Assembly: GCA_028717765.1 (NCBI GenBank)
Contig: JAQUNE010000055.1
Coordinates: 1 to 8,348, forward strand
Length of the DNA: 8,348 bases
Source: Candidatus Omnitrophota bacterium
Lineage (GTDB): Bacteria; Omnitrophota; Koll11; Gygaellales; Profunditerraquicolaceae
Reading direction: 5' to 3'
Shown here: piece by piece, positions 1 to 5,029 of the stretch
How positions within the stretch are numbered: the first letter of the stretch is position 1
How the letters are laid out: each line of letters opens with the position of its first letter
Notes under the pieces: generated by a model
The model's input: the letters and a program-made list of their open reading frames with translations, nothing else
Told to the model about the DNA's origin: nothing
The model's database searches: none
Made by a program: the position numbers and the translations under genes

Positions 1-866
1 GCAAGCGCCTGATCGCCCATGCCATACACAAATATAATGAGATTGAGCGGGGAAAGCCTTTTGTAGAAGTTAGCTGCGGCGCTTTAACAGAAACTTTGCT
101 TGAGAGCGAATTATTCGGCCATGTTAAAGGTGCCTTTACCGGTGCGATCAAGGACCGTATGGGGCGTTTTGAATTGGCGAACGGTGGGACGATCTTTCTT
201 GATGAGATCGACGCATTCTCTCCCGCGTTACAGGTAAAATTATTAAGGGTGTTACAGGACGGAGAATTTGAGCGCGTAGGTGATACCAAGACCGTGAAAG
301 TTGATGTGCGGGTAATTGCCGCCACTAACCAACACCTGCAGGAATTAATTACCCAGGGAAGATTCCGCCAGGACTTATATTACCGCTTAAATATTATTTG
401 TATTGAGTTGCCGCCTTTGCGCGGCCGAAAAGAAGATATTCCTCTCTTGGTGAAAGATTTTATTACTAAGCATCTGCAACATACTAAGAAGAAAATTAGC
501 GGTGTTTCTGAAGCAGCACTTGCAATGTTGATGAATTATGAATGGCCGGGAAATATCCGTGAGTTAGAAAATGTGATCGAACGGGCAATTATCTTAAGTA
601 AAGGCCCAATAATCATCCCGGAGGACTTTCCGGAATCATTGCACCAGCAAAAAACCACAGAAGCCTCTGGCCACGATAATAATAAGCTTAATTTAAAAGA
701 TGCCTTGAAGAATCCGGAGAGGGACCTGATCTTAAAGGCACTTGAATCAGCAGATTGGAATCGCAATAAAGCAGCTGCGATTCTCGGGATAAACCGGACT
801 ACTCTTTATAAAAAAATGCAAGCTTACAACTTATTGAAGAACAACCTTGATGCAGGAAAAAGATAG
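1..866 (+). CDS. Sigma-54-dependent transcriptional activator (NtrC family), 5'-truncated
   Basis: Bacterial enhancer-binding protein that uses ATP hydrolysis to remodel sigma-54 RNA polymerase. The reading frame is open from base 3, so the gene enters from the left edge; 287 residues are visible. The first full codon is a Lys in the context KRLIAHAIH, which fits the last residue of Walker A (GxxGxGK), so the receiver or sensor domain and the P-loop glycines are missing. Seen in order: SELFGH and an intact GAFTGA sigma-54 contact loop (bases 129-146), Walker B FLDEID (about residues 65-70), sensor I VIAATN, the [10 protein letters not shown] arginine-finger region, sensor [13 protein letters not shown], and a C-terminal Fis-type helix-turn-helix ([20 protein letters not shown], about residues 253-272). 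The last 17 bases overlap the next gene, indicating co-transcription. Whether the missing N-terminus is a phosphoreceiver, PAS or GAF domain cannot be told. An internal TTG at 96 is not the start, because homologous sequence continues upstream of it. Confidence 0.95.
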   Translation, partial: KRLIAHAIHKYNEIERGKPFVEVSCGALTETLLESELFGHVKGAFTGAIKDRMGRFELANGGTIFLDEIDAFSPALQVKLLRVLQDGEFERVGDTKTVKVDVRVIAATNQHLQELITQGRFRQDLYYRLNIICIELPPLRGRKEDIPLLVKDFITKHLQHTKKKISGVSEAALAMLMNYEWPGNIRELENVIERAIILSKGPIIIPEDFPESLHQQKTTEASGHDNNKLNLKDALKNPERDLILKALESADWNRNKAAAILGINRTTLYKKMQAYNLLKNNLDAGKR

Positions 867-1818
867 TCAGAAAAATCAAGCCACGGTTGCTTTAAAAGAT
901 TTATTCAACCTTCGAGATTGGCAGAAAATTCAGGATAACTTTGCGGCGGTAACTGATGTAAGCATGCGCGCTTACGACGCCCAGGGTAATCTGGTACTTT
1001 CTCCAAGCTTCCAGCCGCGTTTATGCCAGCAGTTAATCCAAAAATCACCCTTAAAAGAAAAACTTTGCGGCCTATGTTTACCGACTTTTTTAGGCGGCAA
1101 GGCCATAGTTGATAAGAACCTAAGTTATTCCTGCCTCGCGGGGCTGCATAATTTTTTTGTGCCGATTCGCTCGACGGGAAATAAAATTTTAGGCTATATT
1201 ATTTTAGGACCGGTGATCCTCATCGCGCGTAAACCTAAGGAAGAATACTTGCGTTTCGCGGATGAACTGAATATTGATTTTAATGAATTCTGGAGTGCTA
1301 TCCTAGAAATTAAAGTTGTATCATTGCATTATATGCAGTCTTTGACGCAATTAATTGCGGATGTATTTGAATATACGGCTAACATCGGAGCTTTAAAAAC
1401 AAAAGAGGAGATGTTCGAAATTTTACTGGATCTGGCAATGGAGGTAAGTGAGGCAGATATCGGTTCGATCATGATCCTTAATGATAAAGAAGATAGCCTG
1501 ACGATCAAAAATTCAAGAGGGCTCTCGGAAGAAGTGAAGAAAGAAACAAAAGTAAATTTAGGGGAGGGGATCTCTGGAATCGCGGCAGAAGAGGGGAGCT
1601 CCTTTTTATTAGATAAAAATACCCAAGATAGTAGAATTAAGCCGTTTCTTAAGCGCCCGTATATTAATTCGGCAATGGTTCTGCCTTTACGCCTGCGGGA
1701 TAAAATTGTCGGGGTAATAAATTTAGGCAGCCGTTCTTCAGCAGTTACTTTTAACCAGGAAAGTATCGGTATGATGCAGAAACTGATCGGCCTGGTGAAT
1801 ATGAACATCTCACCGTAA
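850..1818 (+). CDS. PocR-domain plus GAF-domain sensor protein without output domain
   Basis: A 322-residue soluble protein with two ligand-sensing domains. Residues about 16-175 resemble the PocR ligand-binding domain: they start [18 protein letters not shown], carry the cysteine-containing segments RLC, LCGLC and [14 protein letters not shown] (Cys59, Cys73, Cys76, Cys95), and continue through GYIILGPV. Residues about 182-320 are a GAF domain ([24 protein letters not shown], then [13 protein letters not shown] and [18 protein letters not shown]). PocR domains are proposed to sense small organic molecules; the four Cys could hold a metal or act in redox sensing (inference). No kinase, cyclase, HTH or transmembrane segment is present. 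I chose ATG 850; a TTG sits directly before it at 847. The start lies inside the end of the sigma-54 activator gene (17-nt overlap) and has no strong Shine-Dalgarno, so translation is probably coupled. The likely role is to relay a signal to that activator; this is inferred from context only. Confidence 0.85.
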   Translation: MQEKDSQKNQATVALKDLFNLRDWQKIQDNFAAVTDVSMRAYDAQGNLVLSPSFQPRLCQQLIQKSPLKEKLCGLCLPTFLGGKAIVDKNLSYSCLAGLHNFFVPIRSTGNKILGYIILGPVILIARKPKEEYLRFADELNIDFNEFWSAILEIKVVSLHYMQSLTQLIADVFEYTANIGALKTKEEMFEILLDLAMEVSEADIGSIMILNDKEDSLTIKNSRGLSEEVKKETKVNLGEGISGIAAEEGSSFLLDKNTQDSRIKPFLKRPYINSAMVLPLRLRDKIVGVINLGSRSSAVTFNQESIGMMQKLIGLVNMNISP

Positions 1819-1820
1819 TA

Positions 1821-3119
1821 CTATTTTTCCCTTCTAAAACTTGTAGAAAGGATCTTCAGCTCTTCGCGGTATTTTGCAATCGTGCGGCGGGAGAGGTTAA
1901 GGTTTTTTTCTTTGGTAAGGATGTTGTGCAGATCCTGGTCGCTTAAAGGGTGTTTTTTATCTTCCTGATCGATTAACTCCTTGATGATCTTTTTTACGTG
2001 ATTAGAGGAAACCGATTCTTCGTCTTGGCCATGGATATGGCTGGGGAAGAAGTCCTTTAAAGCCACGATAGCAAAAGGGAGCTTGACATATTTATTCATA
2101 ATTGCCCGGCAGACCGTGGTTTCATGCATTTCGATTTTTTGCGCCACATCCTTAAAGGTAAGCGGCTTTAAGCAAGAGAGGTCTCCGCGGATTGCTTCCT
2201 GTTGAATTTCTACGATCGTTTCCACGATCCTTCTTAAAGTAGTCTGCCTTCTGGAAATCGCCCTTAAAAGTTCAAGGGCATTCTGCAGTTTTTGGTTGAG
2301 GAATTCTTTGGTTTGCGGGTCAAGGTTTTGACTTTTAAGCATTTGGCGGTAAGTTTTATTAATGCTTAGGTCAGGAATGTCTTCGTTATTGATAATGATC
2401 TGCAATTCGTCATCTTCATCTTTTTCTTCGATAATAATATCAGGGATAACTTGCTTAGTTTCTTCAGCGCAATAATTCCTTCCCGGCTTAGGATCGAGTT
2501 TGCTGATTTTTTTAATCAGGGGTTCGATTTTTTCAACAGGTTGCCCAAGCGCCTTGGCAATCAGGCTGTAGTTTTTTTTCGCAACATTTTCCAAATGAGA
2601 TTCTACGATCGTTTTAAGTAAGGGATCATTTTCTCCGCTAATTTCCAGCTGGATGAGCAGGCATTCGCTCACCGTTCTGGCACCCACGCCGCTTGGCTCA
2701 AACTGCTGGATCAATTTCAGGGTTCTTTCTACCTGTTCTAAAATCACATTTTGTGCCAGGCAGATTTCATCTAAACTTGCCTTTAAATAGCCATTCTCAT
2801 CAATATTGCCAATAATTTCCTGGCCGATCCTTAACTCTTCGTCATGATTGGCAAACATTCCCAATTGGCGCAATAAAACGTCCTGCAAGGTGGTTTTTTT
2901 GCTCATTGTTTCCAGGCGATAGTCCAGGTCCTTGTCAGAAATGGTGTTTTTGCGCGGCCGGGTGATAGCAGGGGAGCCATCCTCCAAGAAAGGGTCATTC
3001 AACAGCTCTTCTTCGATCAAGGCCTTTAAATCAGGCAAAGAAAGGGTGAGGATCTTTAAGGATTGCTGCAGTTGTGGTACGAGTAGTTTTTTTAGGGCAA
3101 ACTTTTGCTTTAATTCCAT
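1821..3119 (-). CDS. rpoN: RNA polymerase sigma-54 factor RpoN
   Basis: The alternative sigma factor that directs RNA polymerase to -24/-12 promoters and needs an AAA+ activator to open them. The 432-residue product is complete, slightly shorter than the common 470-500 because the acidic linker (about residues 46-75) is short. Region I (1-46) has the usual LVPQLQQSLKILTLSLPDL activator-binding pattern. The core-binding region follows, with IDENGYL (106-112) and FEPSGVGARTVSECL (140-154). The -12 helix-turn-helix is FKDVAQKIEMHETTVCRAIMNKYV (about 322-345), followed by LKDFF. The RpoN box SRRTIAKYRE (410-419), which reads the -24 element, differs from the consensus ARRTVAKYRE mainly at its first residue. 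The start is supported by the conserved N-terminus. It has no Shine-Dalgarno and a TATAAT only 6 bases upstream, so the message may be leaderless. It converges on the PocR-GAF gene with only 2 bases between the stop codons. Confidence 0.97.
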   Translation of the reverse strand: MELKQKFALKKLLVPQLQQSLKILTLSLPDLKALIEEELLNDPFLEDGSPAITRPRKNTISDKDLDYRLETMSKKTTLQDVLLRQLGMFANHDEELRIGQEIIGNIDENGYLKASLDEICLAQNVILEQVERTLKLIQQFEPSGVGARTVSECLLIQLEISGENDPLLKTIVESHLENVAKKNYSLIAKALGQPVEKIEPLIKKISKLDPKPGRNYCAEETKQVIPDIIIEEKDEDDELQIIINNEDIPDLSINKTYRQMLKSQNLDPQTKEFLNQKLQNALELLRAISRRQTTLRRIVETIVEIQQEAIRGDLSCLKPLTFKDVAQKIEMHETTVCRAIMNKYVKLPFAIVALKDFFPSHIHGQDEESVSSNHVKKIIKELIDQEDKKHPLSDQDLHNILTKEKNLNLSRRTIAKYREELKILSTSFRREK

Positions 3120-3125
3120 AGCACA

Positions 3126-3154
3126 ATTATAGCATATCCAGGGCTGAATGCCAC
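3126..3154 (-). promoter_or_regulatory. Candidate sigma-70-type promoter for rpoN
   Basis: On the minus strand a perfect TATAAT (3131 to 3126) lies 17 bases downstream of GTGGCA (3154 to 3149), which matches TTGACA at four of six positions. Transcription would begin about 6-7 bases after the -10, at or next to the rpoN ATG (3119), giving a leaderless or nearly leaderless message. The -35 overlaps one arm of the inverted repeat at 3136-3160, so a protein bound there would block this promoter. Prediction from sequence pattern only. Confidence 0.45.
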
Positions 3155-3160
3155 CTGGAT
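3136..3160. repeat. 7-bp perfect inverted repeat in the divergent promoter region (possible operator)
   Basis: ATCCAGG (3136-3142) and CCTGGAT (3154-3160) are exact reverse complements separated by 11 bases. Centre-to-centre spacing of the arms is 18 bp, under two helical turns, which would suit a dimeric DNA-binding protein. The element lies between the rpoN -10 and the DUF134 -35. There is no T-tract that would make it a terminator. A role as operator is inferred from position; the binding protein, if any, is unknown, with the neighbouring DUF134 HTH protein as one candidate. Confidence 0.35.
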
Positions 3161-3168
3161 TTTATTTC

Positions 3169-3196
3169 TTGACAAATTCGTTAAGAGTGCTAATAT
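3169..3196 (+). promoter_or_regulatory. Candidate promoter for the DUF134 gene (TTGACA, extended -10)
   Basis: A perfect -35 TTGACA (3169-3174) is followed after 16 bases by TAATAT (3191-3196), preceded by TGC, an extended -10 signature. Transcription would start around 3203, leaving a leader of roughly 50 bases before the ATG at 3255. That leader holds GTAAGTAAGT (3231-3240). The -10 overlaps GAGTGCTAA (3185-3193), identical to one arm of the CIRCE heat-shock operator, but the matching left arm is absent. Confidence 0.6.
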
Positions 3197-3254
3197 TGGG
3201 TAGGTACTCAAAATAACCCAGGCGTTAAAAGTAAGTAAGTTTAGGTAATTTAAT

Positions 3255-3611
3255 ATGGACAACCGTGGCAGGCCACAAAAATATAGGATCGTAAAACAAG
3301 ACCCTAAAATCAGCCAATTTAGCCCCAGGGGTAAGCCCGGAAGGCCTGATGAGGCGCTTTTAAATATAGATGAATTTGAGGCGATCCGCCTGGCTGATTT
3401 TATCGGTTTAAGCCAAAAAGAGGCGGCAAAATCAATGCATGTGTCCCAGCAGACCTTTAGTAGAATATATAAACGCGGTCTTAAAATTATAGCCGGGGCA
3501 TTGGTTGGTGGTAAAACTATAAAAATACAGGGAGGCTATTACGTAATTAGTTCCCGCGATGAAGCACATCTGCATAGAGACCCGCTGCAAATTCCCACCA
3601 AAAAAACATAG
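3255..3611 (+). CDS. DUF134 (UPF0251) family helix-turn-helix protein
   Basis: A small predicted DNA-binding protein of 118 residues, close to the usual length of the family. Seen: an N-terminal basic GRPQKYR segment, a central LNIDEFEAIRLADFIGLSQ stretch (37-54) typical of DUF134, a sigma-70-region-4-like helix-turn-helix LSQKEAAKSMHVSQQTFSRI (52-71), and the ALVGGKTIKIQGGYY tail (82-96). The C-terminal 20 residues (HLHRDP and a Lys-rich end) are family-variable. Proteins of this family are usually annotated as predicted DNA-binding proteins and their targets are mostly unknown. The start has a weak AGGT 8 bases upstream (3243-3246) and a good promoter. It is divergent from rpoN across 135 bases, so it could act on that shared region (inference). 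It stands alone, not in an operon. Confidence 0.92.
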   Translation: MDNRGRPQKYRIVKQDPKISQFSPRGKPGRPDEALLNIDEFEAIRLADFIGLSQKEAAKSMHVSQQTFSRIYKRGLKIIAGALVGGKTIKIQGGYYVISSRDEAHLHRDPLQIPTKKT

Positions 3612-3614
3612 AGT

Positions 3615-3636
3615 AGTGCCAAAAAACACTGTTTTT
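3615..3636 (+). terminator. Weak candidate terminator after DUF134
   Basis: AGTG (3615-3618) can pair with CACT (3627-3630), followed by G and a run of five T. The stem is only 4 bp with an 8-base loop, so it is weak. An alternative fold pairs CAAAAA (3620-3625) with TTTTTG (3632-3637). Either would sit immediately after the stop codon at 3611. Confidence 0.25.
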
Positions 3637-3729
3637 GATTATTCTTATGAACAAATTTGACTGGAAATTGAGAAGGAAACAACTTCCTATAATATATCTT
3701 ATGTTAACTTCACCATATAGGATATATTG

Positions 3730-3756
3730 CTTTAAGGGGTTGGTCTTTAAGGGGTT
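3730..3756. repeat. Tandem 12-base direct repeat, period 15
   Basis: CTTTAAGGGGTT occurs at 3730-3741 and again, identically, at 3745-3756. Three bases separate the copies, giving a period of 15. It lies in non-coding sequence between two convergent genes, so it is more likely a replication-slippage product or paired protein site than coding repeat. No function can be assigned. Confidence 0.6.
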
Positions 3757-3770
3757 AAACTATGCGGGAT

Positions 3771-3785
3771 TTTTCCTGTGGAAAA
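3771..3785. repeat. 6-bp perfect hairpin in the intergenic region
   Basis: TTTTCC (3771-3776) and GGAAAA (3780-3785) pair exactly around the loop TGT; flanking CGG and CCG could extend the stem imperfectly. Neither strand has a following T-tract of the kind expected of an intrinsic terminator, so its role in ending the convergent transcripts is uncertain. Confidence 0.3.
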
Positions 3786-3877
3786 GCCGAATTTCGCTTA
3801 CTCAAACTTACTTAGATTTTAGAACCCTTACATCCTAGGGAAATTGTGTGAGAATATTGACTGTTTCCTTTTTGCAA

Positions 3878-5029
3878 CTAGCGGCTTTGGGCTTTAGCAA
3901 TAGTGATAACGGCAGGATAGATTGTGCCTTCTCCATGGCGGTTGTTGATTTTATCTAACGCTTTGATTAGCTCCTCCCTTCTTTTTTGTTCATTAAATAA
4001 AGGGGGGTAATTTGCTTGTGATAGATGGCTGCAGCAGATGCCAATCGCCCGGATTTTGGGCATCCCTGGGCCAAATTTGGGCATAATTTTTAGCGCTCTA
4101 AGGTAGATTTCATAGCCATCAAAGGTTTCTTGCTGGAAGGTTTTCTGCTGGTTAAAATTGATGTTTTCCGGGCTATTTAGCCAAAGATGTGTGGTATGAG
4201 AAACTAAATTTTGCTGCCTTAAGCGCTGGCCAACCATCTCTGATAATAGCCTGATCCAGGCGCGGATAAACTGGGGGTTTTTTGAGGCCCGGGAAAGCGT
4301 GTAGGAATGGCCAATTGATTTGGGTATTGAATTGCTTTCAATCAGGTCAAAGGCCTCGATAGTATGTAAAGACAGGTAAAGATTGCTTCCGTACTTGGCC
4401 AAATGTTGCTCTAAAAAATGCGGTTTTTTTAGGTAAAGATCCAGGCAGGTTTTTACGCCTAATTCCTCTAAAACTTGGTTAGTTTTTGCGCCCACTCCGG
4501 CAATTTTTTTTACCGGTGTTTTAGCAAGGATCTCGTTTAAATTGCTTTCCGTAAGGATGGTAATGCCGTTTGGCTTGTTGATTTTTGAGGCTAATTTTGC
4601 CAGCATGCAGTTCTTTGCTACACCGATTGAAGCGGTAATTGCAAAGGTTTCAAAGATCTCTTTCTGGATTTTTTTAGCCAGATTTTCCGGGTAAGGTTCA
4701 TCTTTAATATCCATTTGAAACTCATCAATTGAGGCATAGCGCAGCTCAAAATTATAAGCCTTCAGCAGCTCAAAGATCTGTTCTGAGGTCCAGATATATT
4801 TACTTTGGTTGGCAGCGACAAATTCCAGATTTGGGCATAATTTAAAGGCTTCGGCTGAACTCATTCCGGAGCTAATACCGCAGGCCTTTGCTTCATAGCT
4901 GGCAGCGCAAACTACGGTATGGAATTTACTTTCTCTTGAGCCAATAATTAAGGGTTTGCCTTTTAGCCTGGGATTAATTGCCTGCTCCACAGAGGCAAAA
5001 AAAGCATCCATATCAAGATGAAGAATCAT
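3878..5029 (-). CDS. dinB: Y-family translesion DNA polymerase (DNA polymerase IV type)
   Basis: Cytosolic error-prone polymerase that copies past damaged bases. 383 residues, a little longer than E. coli Pol IV (351). Seen: motif I LHLDMDAFFASVE (4-16) with catalytic Asp6 and the expected steric-gate Phe11; SYEAKACGISSGM (44-56), where the Arg of the usual YxAR triphosphate contact is Lys48; motif III with catalytic Asp102 and Glu103 in YASIDEF; SIGVAKNCMLAKLAS (134-148); thumb helix-hairpin-helix IAGVGAKTNQVLEELGV (176-192); and the little-finger region beginning KSIGHSYTL (237-245). Near the C-terminus QANYPPLF (338-345) sits where a clamp-binding QLxLF is expected, but is not canonical. 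The end LDKINNRHGEGTIYPA is typical of the family. Its ATG overlaps the stop of the upstream hydrolase gene as ATGA, so it has no own promoter nearby and is probably translated by coupling. No LexA-like box is seen next to it. Confidence 0.95.
   Translation of the reverse strand: MILHLDMDAFFASVEQAINPRLKGKPLIIGSRESKFHTVVCAASYEAKACGISSGMSSAEAFKLCPNLEFVAANQSKYIWTSEQIFELLKAYNFELRYASIDEFQMDIKDEPYPENLAKKIQKEIFETFAITASIGVAKNCMLAKLASKINKPNGITILTESNLNEILAKTPVKKIAGVGAKTNQVLEELGVKTCLDLYLKKPHFLEQHLAKYGSNLYLSLHTIEAFDLIESNSIPKSIGHSYTLSRASKNPQFIRAWIRLLSEMVGQRLRQQNLVSHTTHLWLNSPENINFNQQKTFQQETFDGYEIYLRALKIMPKFGPGMPKIRAIGICCSHLSQANYPPLFNEQKRREELIKALDKINNRHGEGTIYPAVITIAKAQSR

Larger units (their letters stand above)
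3612..3877. other. 266-base intergenic region between convergent DUF134 and dinB, no confident gene
   Basis: The region lies between two convergent gene ends, so terminators for both are expected here. It is AT-rich and holds several short repeats: a weak hairpin right after the DUF134 stop, TCCTATA (3685-3691) with its complement TATAGGA (3716-3722), a 12-base tandem repeat (3730-3756), the hairpin TTTTCC-TGT-GGAAAA (3771-3785), and CTTACT twice with a 10-base period (3797-3812). A 63-codon frame from ATG 3647 to 3838 has no ribosome site, no recognisable protein family, and is interrupted in character by the tandem repeat, so I do not call it. I see no convincing tRNA or structured RNA. Confidence 0.6.

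Noticed and set aside
1329..1808. 159-codon minus-strand frame
   Set aside because: Lies fully opposite the PocR-GAF gene whose product is clearly recognisable; its Ser/Ile-rich product looks like an antisense shadow.
2932..3132. 66-codon plus-strand frame
   Set aside because: Antisense to the conserved N-terminus of rpoN; Ser/Phe-rich shadow product.
3138..3156. Sigma-54 (-24/-12) promoter upstream of rpoN
   Set aside because: Minus-strand TGGCAT resembles a -24 element, but no GC dinucleotide lies at the required distance for a -12 element.
3167..3193. Complete CIRCE operator
   Set aside because: Only the right arm GAGTGCTAA is present; the left arm position matches 3 of 9 bases.
3432..3629. 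65-codon minus-strand frame
   Set aside because: Opposite the conserved helix-turn-helix and tail of DUF134; no ribosome site or family.
3635..3838. 67-codon plus-strand frame (TTG start; ATG at 3647)
   Set aside because: No Shine-Dalgarno, no recognisable family, amino-acid makeup of random AT-rich DNA, and includes the direct repeat and hairpin of the intergenic region.
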